The notes below the pieces were generated by a model. That model was not told where the DNA came from and searched no databases. It saw only the letters and a program-made list of their open reading frames with translations. A stretch of 64,000 bases of DNA from positions 1 through 64,000 of the forward strand of contig NZ_NXLW01000009.1 of NCBI RefSeq assembly GCF_003364265.1, read 5' to 3'. The DNA is from Helicobacter aurati. Its GTDB lineage: Bacteria; Campylobacterota; Campylobacteria; Campylobacterales; Helicobacteraceae. This document shows positions 36,795 to 46,582 of the stretch, piece by piece. Position 1 is the stretch's first letter; the number at the start of each line of letters is the position of its first letter. A program made the position numbers and the translations under genes.

Positions 36795-37484
36795 TTATTC
36801 CTCTCTTGTAATGATTTTTTCAATACGTTTTTCATATTGTTTGCCCAAATAGACAAAATCCACGTAAATCCCCGGCAAATGAATAGAATCTGGGTCTATT
36901 TCCTCTACAATTTCTTCAACCTCGACAACGCTAACATTTGCTGCCATAGCGCATAATGGATTAAAATTTCTCGCTGTTTTGTTAAAAACTAGATTGCCAT
37001 GTTTATCTGCCTTTTGCGCTTTGATCAACCCAAAATCCCCTGTAATCGCTCTCTCTAAAAGATATTCTTTGCCATTAAATGTCTTAATCTCCTTGCCTTC
37101 GGCTACTGCTGTGCCAATACCTGTTGGTGTATAGAATCCAGCAATACCAGCACCGCCAGCCCTAAGCTGTTCGGCTAATGTGCCTTGTGGCGTGAGCACA
37201 ACTTCCAATTCACCACTAATAAACTGTTGCTCAAAGAGTTTATTCTCTCCTACATACGAAGCAATAATTTTCTTAATCTGTCTATTCTGTAACAAGATTC
37301 CAAGCCCGCAATCATCAATCCCACAATTATTGCTAACAATAGTAAGATTCTTTACGCCCTTTTGTCTAATCACTTCGATACAGTGCTCTGGAATACCGCA
37401 TAGACCAAATCCACCTACAAGCAATGTCGCACCATCAAAGACGTCTTTTAATGCGCCTTCTAAACATTCAACAATTTTATTCAT
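36795..37484 (-). CDS. scoA: Succinyl-CoA:3-ketoacid CoA-transferase subunit A
   Basis: Alpha subunit of SCOT. Signatures: [14 protein letters not shown] near the N-terminus, [37 protein letters not shown] in the middle, and [16 protein letters not shown] towards the end. The 229-residue length is normal for the family. It lies between atoB (15 bases upstream) and scoB (one base downstream), so the three make one transcript for acetoacetate and short-chain fatty acid use. Confidence 0.95.
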   Translation of the reverse strand: MNKIVECLEGALKDVFDGATLLVGGFGLCGIPEHCIEVIRQKGVKNLTIVSNNCGIDDCGLGILLQNRQIKKIIASYVGENKLFEQQFISGELEVVLTPQGTLAEQLRAGGAGIAGFYTPTGIGTAVAEGKEIKTFNGKEYLLERAITGDFGLIKAQKADKHGNLVFNKTARNFNPLCAMAANVSVVEVEEIVEEIDPDSIHLPGIYVDFVYLGKQYEKRIEKIITREE

Positions 37485-37499
37485 TAAGTTTCCTTCTAA

Positions 37500-38699
37500 C
37501 TATTCTTCTATTTCAACAATCGCACTTATACCTTGACCGCCGCCTATACAGAGTGTCGCTAATCCCAAAGATTGTTTTTTGCGTCTTAGGGCATGCACGA
37601 GTGTAGTAAGGATTCTCGCGCCACTTGCTCCAATAGGATGCCCAAGGGCAATAGCCCCACCATAGATATTCACTCTATCAGAATCTCTCTCAAGCTGCAA
37701 TTCTCTAAGGGTAGCGATACTCTGTGAAGCAAAGGCTTCATTAGCCTCTATTAAATCTATATCTTTTATCTCTAGTTGTGCTTTTTGTAGTACCTTTTTT
37801 GCTGCGAATGCGGCACCGATACCCATAACGCTCGGCTCTACTCCGACACTACCAAAAGCCTTTAATGTCGCCAAAATAGGAAGCGATAATTCTTTTGCCT
37901 TGCTTTTACTCATCAATAAAAGCATTGCGGCTCCGTCATTAACGCCCGAAGAATTTCCCGCAGTTACAGTGCCATCTTTGTCAAAAGCTGGCTTGAGCTT
38001 TGCTAAAGATTCTAAAGTTGTATCCGACTTTACAAATTCATCAATCGCAAAGATTCTTTGCCCCTTTTTCTCTTTAATGCTTAAAGGAACGATTTCCTCT
38101 TTGAATCTCCCCTCATTAATTGCCTTGCTTGCTTTTATTTGTGAATCTAGCGAAAATCTATCTTGTTCTTCTCTGCTGATTTGATATCGCTTAGCAACAT
38201 TTTCCGCTGTTATTCCCATGTGATAATCTTCAATCGCGCACCATAATCCATCGTGTATCATGGTGTCAATACAAGTCTGATTACCCATTCGATACCCTTC
38301 TCTAATCTTCTGCAAAGCAAAAGGTGCTAAAGACATATTTTCTACGCCACCTGCTAAGGCAATATGACTAGCACCAAAAGCGATACTTTGATATGCTAAC
38401 TCTACCGCTTTTAATCCCGAACCACACACGTGATTAATAGTAAAAGCATAAGATTGTGTGGACATTTGAGACTTTATTGCAACTTGTCTCGCAAGATTCT
38501 GTCCTTGCCCGCTTTGTAATACCTGCCCTAAAATAAGGCTGTCAATCAACGTAGCATCAAGCTGTAATTCTTTGATAATAGTCTGGCTAATCGTTGTAGC
38601 TAAATCCAACGCTTTGCTATTTTTTAAACTTCCCAAAAAAGAACCTATTGGTGTTCTTTTAGCGGCGACTATTACGACTTCTTGTAAGGTATTTTGCAT
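37500..38699 (-). CDS. atoB: Acetyl-CoA C-acetyltransferase (thiolase)
   Basis: Biosynthetic/degradative thiolase that splits acetoacetyl-CoA into two acetyl-CoA, or the reverse. Nucleophile Cys 92 is in NHVCGSGLKAVE. The C-terminal pair is His in GHPIGASGARI (about 354) and Cys in CIGGGQG (about 384). Other blocks: VIVAAKRTPIGSFLGSL, GGVENMS, and EANEAFASQSI. The product feeds scoA/scoB in one operon. The gene is divergent from the FadL-type channel gene, and the gap between holds a long palindrome. Confidence 0.95.
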   Translation of the reverse strand: MQNTLQEVVIVAAKRTPIGSFLGSLKNSKALDLATTISQTIIKELQLDATLIDSLILGQVLQSGQGQNLARQVAIKSQMSTQSYAFTINHVCGSGLKAVELAYQSIAFGASHIALAGGVENMSLAPFALQKIREGYRMGNQTCIDTMIHDGLWCAIEDYHMGITAENVAKRYQISREEQDRFSLDSQIKASKAINEGRFKEEIVPLSIKEKKGQRIFAIDEFVKSDTTLESLAKLKPAFDKDGTVTAGNSSGVNDGAAMLLLMSKSKAKELSLPILATLKAFGSVGVEPSVMGIGAAFAAKKVLQKAQLEIKDIDLIEANEAFASQSIATLRELQLERDSDRVNIYGGAIALGHPIGASGARILTTLVHALRRKKQSLGLATLCIGGGQGISAIVEIEE

Positions 38700-39004
38700 T
38701 GTTCGCTCCTTTTTTAGAATCTATCATAGCAAAATCCTATAATTGCTTCTTATGCGCTTTTGTATTTGTTCCTGCTTATCCTTTAAAAAGTGTAATTTAG
38801 TAACATAATGAAAATGTCATAGAATAGTCATTTATACAAAAAGTTATGATAATATCACTCTCACATTTTACAGGCAATCGTTTATATGATAAATATTTGC
38901 ACTTGCAAATATTTATTCAATGTATTCATCAATAGCTAAACATAGACTAGTCATTATGAAATTATTGAGAACGAGGCATTGCAAAACGAAATTAAGGAGT
39001 AACT
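38700..39004. promoter_or_regulatory. Divergent atoB/fadL control region with palindromic operator candidate
   Basis: The 305-base gap contains no gene. A 13-2-13 perfect inverted repeat, ATAAATATTTGCA-CT-TGCAAATATTTAT, sits at 38889-38916. It is unlikely to be a terminator because no gene ends there. It lies near the middle between the two divergent starts, so it can serve either or both promoters. Regulator unknown. Confidence 0.6.
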
Positions 39005-40579
39005 TTGAAAACAAATAGAATAATTTCTAAACACAAAAGCACTATTGCCTTTTTGCGCGTATTTCCTATCTGCATTGTTATGTTGTTTTTGCTGACTAAT
39101 CAGTCAGGATTCTCATCTGGATTTCGTTTAACTGAACAAAGCCTCAACGGTACAGCACTCAACTCTGCTTTCATTGCTGGAGCTTATGGGGCAGATTCTA
39201 CCTATTATAATCCCGCAAATATGAGTCTTGGGCAAGACAATGAAAACTATGAATTTGAGATTAACGGGACACTGATCTTTATTGCACCATTCACATTCGA
39301 CACGGAAAATAGAGATAAGGGGATTAATGTGGAGGGTAGTGGCATAACAGGTGCTTTAGCCGCAGGTCATTATTGTGGCGTCAATGGAAAATCACAACAA
39401 ACTACTGGCGCACAACCCAACCCCAATAACGTTTGTGGTAATGCCACAGTAAGCGGTCATGCAAGGGCGACATTTCAGCCCGTCCCTAAGTTTTTCTTTA
39501 AATCACGTTCTTTTAAGCTCTCACCCAATCTTCGTGCAAATTATGGAATCTCATTTACTACGCCATCTGGATTATCCATGCAATGGGATGGAGAAGGGGG
39601 AGGATTCTTAAGAGATGTAAGCATAGCGATGCTTGAATTTAATCCGGTCGTTTCTGTTGCATGGAGAGATTTCCTAGCCATTGGCGGAGGGTTTCGCGCA
39701 ATCTATACCTTTGGGGAATTTAATAATACGTTGTATGTGCCTTTTCGACAAACCGTGTCTCTTGGTGTATTGGGTTCAGTTTTAAGTTACGGCACTACCA
39801 AAGTCGAGCAAACCTCCGATGCGTCCGCATGGGGATTTGGCTATAATCTCGCAGCAACAATCAAGCCTTTCGCGCTTTTTGATTCTGAAGCTTATAACAG
39901 TATCAAAGACCTCTCTATTGCTGTAACGTATCGCTCCAATGTACATTTAGATATGAATGGGAAGCTTTCTGCTAAATCTTATGTTTTTCAAGGGAAGGGG
40001 ATTACATTGGTTGAAGGCTATATCGGAATGGACGCACACTTGACGCTTGGGGCAGATGTACCTCCTATTCTTAATGTCGCAATCGCTAAAGACTTTGGTA
40101 GGCAAAGGGTAGAGTTTGTGTATGAGAGGACATTCTGGGGAAGTGCGCAAATCTTTGAATTTACCTATGCTAATCAAATATTTGATAAAAGCAATTTAAC
40201 AGGGAGTCAAACGGCACTTGGTCAAATTAATCCCGAAGAAATGCTAGCAGGAGCTGATTATTCAGCCGTCGCCTATGGGAACGGCTGGAAAGATTCTAAT
40301 GCGTATCGTTTAGGCTATACATATTTTGGCAAAAGCTATAAGGTTATGGGTAGCCTTGCCTATGACGAAACACCTGCACCACAAGGGCAATTTGGAATCC
40401 CCGATGCCAATGCTTATATGTTTGGGCTAGGATATAGGAAAAAATTATTCGACGACAAATTGGATATAGGTATAGCTTACTCACTTGCACTAAAGGACAA
40501 TAGAAAGAGCTTCATTGTTTCACGCGATGGATTCGGGCAACTTCACCTCTTGACAATTGGAGCAAAATTACTATGGTAA
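39005..40579 (+). CDS. FadL/OmpP1-type outer-membrane transport protein
   Basis: Outer-membrane long-chain fatty acid or hydrophobic-compound channel. After a signal peptide (hydrophobic region about 16-34, ending near SG) comes SSGFRLTEQSLNGTALNSAFIAGAYGADSTYYNPANM, the FadL hatch region with the conserved N-P-A sequence. The rest is a 14-strand barrel ending LTIGAKLLW. It matches the FadL-family OMP known in Helicobacter. The start is TTG with a perfect AAGGAG seven bases upstream; there is no nearby ATG in frame. It is divergent from the atoB-scoAB operon for fatty-acid and ketone metabolism, which fits a substrate link, although the true substrate may differ. Confidence 0.9.
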   Translation: MKTNRIISKHKSTIAFLRVFPICIVMLFLLTNQSGFSSGFRLTEQSLNGTALNSAFIAGAYGADSTYYNPANMSLGQDNENYEFEINGTLIFIAPFTFDTENRDKGINVEGSGITGALAAGHYCGVNGKSQQTTGAQPNPNNVCGNATVSGHARATFQPVPKFFFKSRSFKLSPNLRANYGISFTTPSGLSMQWDGEGGGFLRDVSIAMLEFNPVVSVAWRDFLAIGGGFRAIYTFGEFNNTLYVPFRQTVSLGVLGSVLSYGTTKVEQTSDASAWGFGYNLAATIKPFALFDSEAYNSIKDLSIAVTYRSNVHLDMNGKLSAKSYVFQGKGITLVEGYIGMDAHLTLGADVPPILNVAIAKDFGRQRVEFVYERTFWGSAQIFEFTYANQIFDKSNLTGSQTALGQINPEEMLAGADYSAVAYGNGWKDSNAYRLGYTYFGKSYKVMGSLAYDETPAPQGQFGIPDANAYMFGLGYRKKLFDDKLDIGIAYSLALKDNRKSFIVSRDGFGQLHLLTIGAKLLW

Positions 40580-40660
40580 AAGAGCGTTTGCTATACAATA
40601 ATAGTTGCAGATTCTAAGCTTTAAATGCAATATTTTAAACAATAGAATCTTCTGATTATG

Positions 40661-41509
40661 CTAACACAATTCTATATACAAGCCATTGCGTCTAATCTTA
40701 CCTTGTAATTCATATTCTAAAACTTGATTGCCAAATTTTTGCAACGCTTCTACAAATAACCCGTTATTGCTTGCAAAGTCTAAAAGTCCATCTTGTTCTT
40801 TTTGTTGAGGAGTGAGATTCCATGTCTTGGATAGAGTGCTAACAAAAGATTCTATATTGTAAATAGCCTTAGCATCTCCTTGATTAAGTAACTCTTGTGT
40901 TCCTAAGCTTTCATTGATTCTTTGCGGCAAGACAAAAAGCGGCTTTTGCAGTGCTTTGCAAAGCCTAGCAGAAGAGCTAGAACCACTCTGCAAATCAGCC
41001 TGCGGGATAATCACAATATCACTTAATGCAACAATAATGCGATTACGTTCTAAGAAATGATAGGCACGTGGCGACGCATTATCTGGATATTCACTTAATA
41101 ACAATCCATACGTTTGAATCTGCTTGAAAAGAGCTTTATTTTGTCGAGGATAGACTTGATGAAGTCCTACAGGGGAAACTAAAATGCTATTTGATTCACT
41201 ATTAAGATGTGCTATCGTATCGATACCAATCGCACCGCCGCTGACGATAACAAAGCCGCTCTGCGACAACTGTGCCGATAGAATCGCCGTATATTGCTTA
41301 GAGTATTGATTAGGAGTTCTTGTTCCAATAATGGCTATCTTGGGCTTCTTTAAAAGATGAAGATTCCCAGAATAAAAGATTCCACAAAAATCCTTATAAA
41401 GGTGTCGGCTTGAAAGATTAAAGGTTTGTGCAATATCTCGCATAGAAAGCAACAAATATGTTTTTTGTGAATCTATGTATTCCTCTAATTGTTGCACATT
41501 AAGAAACAA
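40661..41509 (-). CDS. dprA: DNA processing protein DprA
   Basis: Binds incoming single-stranded DNA during natural transformation and loads RecA. The 282-residue chain has the extended Rossmann fold. Recognisable blocks are PKIAIIGTRTPNQYSKQYT (variant of the family GSR motif), VIVSGGAIGIDTIAH, YPRQNKALF, SEYPD and FLERNRIIVALSDIVIIPQADLQSGSSSSA. Like H. pylori DprA it is short, lacking the C-terminal winged helix of other bacteria in recognisable form. comEA follows upstream 26 bases away on the same strand, so the two form a transformation cassette. Confidence 0.93.
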   Translation of the reverse strand: MFLNVQQLEEYIDSQKTYLLLSMRDIAQTFNLSSRHLYKDFCGIFYSGNLHLLKKPKIAIIGTRTPNQYSKQYTAILSAQLSQSGFVIVSGGAIGIDTIAHLNSESNSILVSPVGLHQVYPRQNKALFKQIQTYGLLLSEYPDNASPRAYHFLERNRIIVALSDIVIIPQADLQSGSSSSARLCKALQKPLFVLPQRINESLGTQELLNQGDAKAIYNIESFVSTLSKTWNLTPQQKEQDGLLDFASNNGLFVEALQKFGNQVLEYELQGKIRRNGLYIELC

Positions 41510-41535
41510 AAATATTCCTTGATTTCTCTTGCAAC

Positions 41536-41808
41536 CTACTTCTTAGGTTGAGGTTTATTTTGTGGAATGTTACTCACAGTAATATCATTCTTTATCTTAT
41601 CAAAGATTGCTTGCCCGATACCACTTACTTGCATAATGTCCTCGATTTTCTTAAAACGAGTTTTTGTGCGATAAGCAATAATTGCTTTTGCTTTGGCTTC
41701 TCCAATCCCGCTAAGTGCCATAAGCTCCTGTTGATTCGCTGTATTAATATTGACTGCAGCAAACAAAAAACTTGGGCACAACAAAATGAACATGAGCAAT
41801 TTTTTCAT
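41536..41808 (-). CDS. comEA: ComEA-like helix-hairpin-helix DNA-binding protein
   Basis: A 90-residue protein with a signal peptide (MKKLLMFILLCPSFLFA) and two helix-hairpin-helix motifs: INTANQQELMALSGIGEAKAKAI and IEDIMQVSGIGQAIFDKI. These match the periplasmic DNA-binding protein ComEA, which pulls transforming DNA through the outer membrane by binding it. The C-terminal tail is Pro/Lys/Gln (NIPQNKPQPKK). It is just upstream of dprA. Both genes are late steps of natural transformation, which Helicobacter does with the ComB system; the latter is not in the window. Confidence 0.92.
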   Translation of the reverse strand: MKKLLMFILLCPSFLFAAVNINTANQQELMALSGIGEAKAKAIIAYRTKTRFKKIEDIMQVSGIGQAIFDKIKNDITVSNIPQNKPQPKK

Positions 41809-42074
41809 AAACGTACCTTTTATATTAAAATTACATTATCACTATTGTAGTATATAAACTCTTAAATAGCTAATAAAATCGTAGAAATACAGGAATATTT
41901 TCTTACATAAATAAGAGTAATAATTCTAAAATTCTACATCTATTCTTTCTCTATAAAACAAAAATATTACTATAAGTTACATTTAATAAAATTAAAAAAG
42001 AAACATGTTGACCTACAAAGCAAACGTGCATTTTTATAGTAAAATTAAGAATATGTAAACTTTAAGGACAGGTA

Positions 42075-43340
42075 ATGGAAAAGACAACGTCAAAATTACA
42101 ATCTATCACGAACACTCATCCTCCTTTAACACAACACAAAATAACATTGGATTACAGTCAAAATCCGCTAGGCGATAATCTTGAATTCACCACAAAAAAG
42201 GGGTTATTCCGCAAAATTAAAACAAGATTAGATACTCTGGCAAAATTACCTTCTTTACGTAAAGGCAATGCTAAAGAAGAGTTGAAAGATGTTCTACAAA
42301 AAAAGGGAATACAAAGACGTGATTTTATGAAATGGGCAGCAGTTATCACAACTTCACTTGGATTACCTGCTTCGTTTGCCCCACTCACAATGAAAGCCGC
42401 TGAACTTGCGGATAGAGTACCTATTATATGGTTGCACATGGCAGAATGTACGGGTTGCAGTGAAAGCTTGCTCCGTACAGAGGACCCGGGCATAGATTCT
42501 ATTATTTTTGACTATGTGAGCATGGAATATCATGAAACTATCATGGCTGCTTCTGGCTACCAAGCAGAAAAAAGTCTAGAAGATGCAGTAAAAACTTATA
42601 GCGGAAGATATATTATGATGGTTGAAGGGGGCATTCCAAAAGGAAGCGAATACTTCCTTACCATAGGTGCTGGTGCTAGAACAGGGGCAGAAGAGTGTAG
42701 GCATGTCGCGGAACATGCTGCGGCTATTTTTGCAATTGGTACTTGTTCTAGTTTTGGCGGAGTACAAGCCGCAGCTCCCAATCCTACAAACGCTCAACCA
42801 TTAACAGAAATTATCAATAAAAGAGTGATTAATGTCCCGGGCTGCCCGCCAAGCGAAAAAAATATTGTTGGTGCGCTAATACATCATATTCTATTTAAAG
42901 AATTGCCTGCAGTTGACGCTTTCAATCGACCAAAATGGGCTTATGGGCATAGGATTCACGATTTATGCGAAAGAAGAGGGCATTTTGATGCTGGAGAATT
43001 TGTGCAACATTTCGGCGACGAACACGCAAAAAATGGCTATTGTCTCTATAAAGTAGGCTGTAAAGGTCCCTATACATTCAATAATTGTTCTAAATTACGT
43101 TTCAACTCACATACAAGCTGGCCTATCGGAGCTGGGCATGGATGTATTGGTTGTAGTGAGCCTAAATTCTGGGATACCATGAGCCCTTTTGAAGTACCTT
43201 TAGGCAATCGGTATCAAACTGCTTTTCGAGGTGCTGGGGCAGACAAAACTGCTGATACGGTTGGTGTTGTGTTGTTGGGTGCTACTGCTATTGGTATAGC
43301 GGCGCATGCAATAGTTTCTGGCGCAATAAAACCCAAGTGA
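42075..43340 (+). CDS. hydA: [NiFe] uptake hydrogenase small subunit, Tat-exported
   Basis: Small subunit of the respiratory hydrogenase that carries three iron-sulfur clusters. Residues 80-87 are QRRDFMKW, the twin-arginine signal, followed by hydrophobic AAVITTSLGLPASFAPL. The mature domain starts near LADRVPIIWLHMAECTGCSESLLR, the proximal-cluster site. VPGCPPSEKN, YKVGCKGPYTFNNCSK and GHGCIGCSEPKFW give the remaining cluster ligands. A hydrophobic C-terminal helix (GVVLLGATAIGIAAHAIVSGA) anchors it. The region before RR is about 80 residues, unusually long. TAAGGACAGGTA before the ATG at 42075 supports this start. First of hydABCDE. Confidence 0.96.
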   Translation: MEKTTSKLQSITNTHPPLTQHKITLDYSQNPLGDNLEFTTKKGLFRKIKTRLDTLAKLPSLRKGNAKEELKDVLQKKGIQRRDFMKWAAVITTSLGLPASFAPLTMKAAELADRVPIIWLHMAECTGCSESLLRTEDPGIDSIIFDYVSMEYHETIMAASGYQAEKSLEDAVKTYSGRYIMMVEGGIPKGSEYFLTIGAGARTGAEECRHVAEHAAAIFAIGTCSSFGGVQAAAPNPTNAQPLTEIINKRVINVPGCPPSEKNIVGALIHHILFKELPAVDAFNRPKWAYGHRIHDLCERRGHFDAGEFVQHFGDEHAKNGYCLYKVGCKGPYTFNNCSKLRFNSHTSWPIGAGHGCIGCSEPKFWDTMSPFEVPLGNRYQTAFRGAGADKTADTVGVVLLGATAIGIAAHAIVSGAIKPK

Positions 43341-43392
43341 TTCTTGAAATCTATTACTATACAAAATATTACACTTTTATCAAGGAAGCAAA

Positions 43393-45153
43393 ATGTCAAA
43401 AAGAATTGTTGTAGACCCCATTACGCGCATTGAGGGGCATTTACGAATTGAAGTTGTCGTTGATGATAATAACGTAATCACTGACGCATTTTCTAGCTCA
43501 ACCTTATGGAGAGGATTAGAAACCATCATCAAAGGAAGGGACCCGCGGGATGCTGGATTTATTGCGGGTAGAATCTGCGGTGTATGCACTTACTCGCATT
43601 ATAAAGCTGGCATTACTGCCGTTGAAAATGCACTTGGTATTGAGATTCCCTATAATGCAAAATTAGTGCGAACGCTCATGAATCTCGCTTTGTTTTTTCA
43701 TGATCATATTGTACATTTTTATACTCTACACGGGCTTGATTGGTGCGATATTATAAGCGCATTGAGTGCCAATCCAGCAAAAGCAGCCAAACTTGCTTTT
43801 GACTATACAGATACACCGCTTGCCGCTGGAGAAAACGAACTTAAATTAGTGCAACAACGAGTAAAAGACTTTGCAGGGAAAGGTTCACTCGGACCATTTG
43901 CAAATGGTTATTGGGGGCATAGCACTTACCGCTTCACTCCTGAACAAAACCTCATAGTTCTTTCGCATTATCTTAAACTTCTTGAAATTCAAAGAGAGGC
44001 AGCAAAAATGATGGCTATCTTTGGAGCAAAACAGCCCCATCCACAAAGCTTAACAGTTGGCGGTATTACCTCTATTATGGATATTTTAGACCCAACTAGA
44101 CTTGCTGAATATAAATTCAAATTTGAAACAGTGGCAGATTTTGTGAATAGGGCATACTACCCAGACTTAATCATGGCAGGTATGGAATACTCTAAAGAGC
44201 CGAGTGTCATAGCTGGTTGTAACCTCAAAAATTTCTTAAGCTTCCAAGAAATGCAGGTAGGCTACAATGAATACTTACTTGATAGTGGTTATGTACTTGA
44301 TGGTAACATTAATAACCCTCAAGAAGTCAATCTTGATTTAATAGCAGAAGAAGTAACACACTCGTGGTATAAATACGAAGGTAAGCATAGCGATGGGAAA
44401 GAAATCAAGCCAACAGATGCACTACATCCTTATGACGGGCAAACAACGCCTGATTATATCGGTATGCAAGACGGAATGAGTATTGGACCAAGTGGCAAAG
44501 ACGAAAAAACTAAGCTTCTCAAAACAGATTCTAAATATTCGTGGATAAAATCTCCTCGATATGATGGAAAACCTATGGAGGTAGGACCATTAGCCTCCAT
44601 AGTGGTAGGACTTGCTAAAAAGAATCCGCATATACAAGAAGCGGCAGAAGCATTTCTCAAACGAACTGGGCTAAGTACCGAACATTTGTTTAGTACATTA
44701 GGAAGAACTGCCGCAAGAGGATTAGAAGCAAAAGTGTTAGCGGAATATGGGCTAAAAGCCTTTGATGAATTAGTCAAAAACCTTAAAACAGACACAACAA
44801 CTTGTGCTCCTTATGTTATTGATAACAATAAAGACTACAAAGGTTACTATATTGGTAATGTACCTAGAGGTATGCTTAGCCACTGGGTTAGAATTTCTGG
44901 AGGTAAAGTATCAAATTATCAAGCTGTCGTTCCTTCTACTTGGAATGCTGGACCACGAGATTCTAAAGGACAAAAGGGACCGTATGAAATGAGTCTTATT
45001 GGTACTAAAATAGCAAATCTTACGCAGCCTTTAGAAATTATTCGGCACATTCATTCATTCGATCCTTGTATCGCTTGTGCAGTGCATGTTATGGATACAA
45101 AAGGCAATGAGCTCGGAGAATACAAAGTTGAACCTGCATTTGCAAGATTTTAG
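43393..45153 (+). CDS. hydB: [NiFe] uptake hydrogenase large subunit
   Basis: Large subunit holding the NiFe active site; oxidises H2 as an electron donor for respiration. The N-terminal pair RICGVC (about 57-62) and the C-terminal FDPCIACAVH supply the four cysteine ligands. The His at the C-terminal cleavage site (followed by VMDTKGNELGEYKVEPAFARF) is removed by the HydD protease. 586 residues; H. pylori HydB is 578. AAGGAAGCAAA before the ATG at 43393. It follows hydA after 52 bases. Confidence 0.97.
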   Translation: MSKRIVVDPITRIEGHLRIEVVVDDNNVITDAFSSSTLWRGLETIIKGRDPRDAGFIAGRICGVCTYSHYKAGITAVENALGIEIPYNAKLVRTLMNLALFFHDHIVHFYTLHGLDWCDIISALSANPAKAAKLAFDYTDTPLAAGENELKLVQQRVKDFAGKGSLGPFANGYWGHSTYRFTPEQNLIVLSHYLKLLEIQREAAKMMAIFGAKQPHPQSLTVGGITSIMDILDPTRLAEYKFKFETVADFVNRAYYPDLIMAGMEYSKEPSVIAGCNLKNFLSFQEMQVGYNEYLLDSGYVLDGNINNPQEVNLDLIAEEVTHSWYKYEGKHSDGKEIKPTDALHPYDGQTTPDYIGMQDGMSIGPSGKDEKTKLLKTDSKYSWIKSPRYDGKPMEVGPLASIVVGLAKKNPHIQEAAEAFLKRTGLSTEHLFSTLGRTAARGLEAKVLAEYGLKAFDELVKNLKTDTTTCAPYVIDNNKDYKGYYIGNVPRGMLSHWVRISGGKVSNYQAVVPSTWNAGPRDSKGQKGPYEMSLIGTKIANLTQPLEIIRHIHSFDPCIACAVHVMDTKGNELGEYKVEPAFARF

Positions 45154-45261
45154 TCCCAAATACTGCGTTTCAATTATTTAATTCCCAAGATTCTTATAGA
45201 TTCTTAACTGAACAAATATCCAAGAATCTTGTGGGCTATATCATAATTTAAAGGAGCACAA

Positions 45262-45966
45262 ATGCTTTCAACAGAGGTAGATAAAGCTATTAAAAAAGAA
45301 TTAGAGCAACATTTAGAATTTGGTGGTGCTACAAGATTCTTACATTGGGTACGCGCCTTTATGATTATTTTTCTTACTGCAAGCGGATTCTATATCGCCT
45401 ACCCTTTCTTGCAGCCTGATGCAAGTAGTGAACCTATAAGTTTCTTACAAGCGTATAGTCGCGCTTTTCATTGTATAGCTGGCTTTGTATTGATTTGTGC
45501 CTCGATATTTCGGGTATATCTCTTTTTATTTGCGAAATCAAGCCGACCTGAGAGATATTCTATTGGGCAAGTTTTTAATCCATTAGTCTGGATTAAAACT
45601 ATAGGCGCATACTTATTTATAACAGCCCATCCGCATATCAAAGGTGCTTATAACCCACTGCAATTTTGCACATATTTGGCACTTGGAATCTTAACATTAG
45701 TGATTTGTCTTACAGGTGTATCATTATATAGCCATGTCTATCATGATGGCTTAGGTTTTATAATGGGTTCTTGTTTCGGTTGGGTCGAAGTTGTATGTGG
45801 CGGCTTAGCAAATGTAAGAGCTATCCATCATATCGTTACATGGGTTTTTATTATCTTTATTCCCATGCATATTTACCTAGTCATCTGGAATTCCGTCAGA
45901 TATCCAAACGGCGGGGCAGATGCAATGGTAAGTGGAATACGTTATGTGGATAACAGACGAATCTAA
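45262..45966 (+). CDS. hydC: Hydrogenase cytochrome b subunit
   Basis: Diheme b-type membrane subunit that anchors the hydrogenase and passes electrons to menaquinone. Four predicted transmembrane helices: about 28-48 (FMIIFLTASGFYIAYPF), 65-85 (FHCIAGFVLICASIFRVY), 133-155 (TYLALGILTLVICLTGVSLY), and 185-210 (HHIVTWVFIIFIPMHIYLVI). Histidine ligands for the hemes are visible as H24 in RFLHWVRAF, H in RAFHCIAG, and the HH pair in IHHIVTW. AAAGGAGCACAA before the ATG. It follows hydB after 108 bases. Confidence 0.94.
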   Translation: MLSTEVDKAIKKELEQHLEFGGATRFLHWVRAFMIIFLTASGFYIAYPFLQPDASSEPISFLQAYSRAFHCIAGFVLICASIFRVYLFLFAKSSRPERYSIGQVFNPLVWIKTIGAYLFITAHPHIKGAYNPLQFCTYLALGILTLVICLTGVSLYSHVYHDGLGFIMGSCFGWVEVVCGGLANVRAIHHIVTWVFIIFIPMHIYLVIWNSVRYPNGGADAMVSGIRYVDNRRI

Positions 45967-45989
45967 TTCATTAACGAAAGCCACACAAC

Positions 45990-46529
45990 GTGAAACTGCT
46001 TGTGCTTGGAATTGGTAATATCCTTTTTGGCGATGAAGGCATTGGCGTGCATTTATGCAACTCTCTCAAAGTCAATTATGAATTTACTTCTACTGATAAA
46101 ACAATCGATTTTGTGGATGGTGGCACACTTGCAAATACGCTTATACCTCTTATAGTGGAGTATGATCATGTGCTAATTATGGACTGTGTAAATGTAGTAA
46201 ACGCAGAAATTGGCACAGTTTATAGCTTTGGATTCGATAAAGTGCCGAATTACATAACATGGGCTGGTAGTGCTCATGAGGTAGAAATGCTACAAACATT
46301 ACATTTAACTAAGCTTATGGGCGATTTGCCAAATGTTCATATCATTGGAATTATTCCCGAAATTATCGGGGAAGACACTGCCTTTAATCTTAGCAAATCT
46401 CTTTTGGAAGGCGCAGTTACTATGGAACAAGAAGCAATATCTTATATCGCCTCTCTTGGTTTTCTTGTAAAAAAAATACAATCGATTCCACTACAAGAAA
46501 TCGCCAATCAGTCTTATAGAGGCTTTTAA
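45990..46529 (+). CDS. hydD: Hydrogenase maturation endopeptidase
   Basis: Endopeptidase of the HybD/HyaD family that cuts the C-terminal extension of HydB after nickel insertion. The N-terminus KLLVLGIGNILFGDEGIGVHL holds the nickel-sensing Glu (residue 16). IMDCVNVV has the next conserved Asp, and GSAHEVEMLQ contains the third ligand His (near 95). The GTG start at 45990 is used, about 23 bases after the hydC stop. 179 residues, normal for the family. Confidence 0.93.
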   Translation: MKLLVLGIGNILFGDEGIGVHLCNSLKVNYEFTSTDKTIDFVDGGTLANTLIPLIVEYDHVLIMDCVNVVNAEIGTVYSFGFDKVPNYITWAGSAHEVEMLQTLHLTKLMGDLPNVHIIGIIPEIIGEDTAFNLSKSLLEGAVTMEQEAISYIASLGFLVKKIQSIPLQEIANQSYRGF

Positions 46530-46582
46530 CGTTATTTAGAACACTGATACATTCACATTACCTTAGCTAAAGGCTTTTTGCA

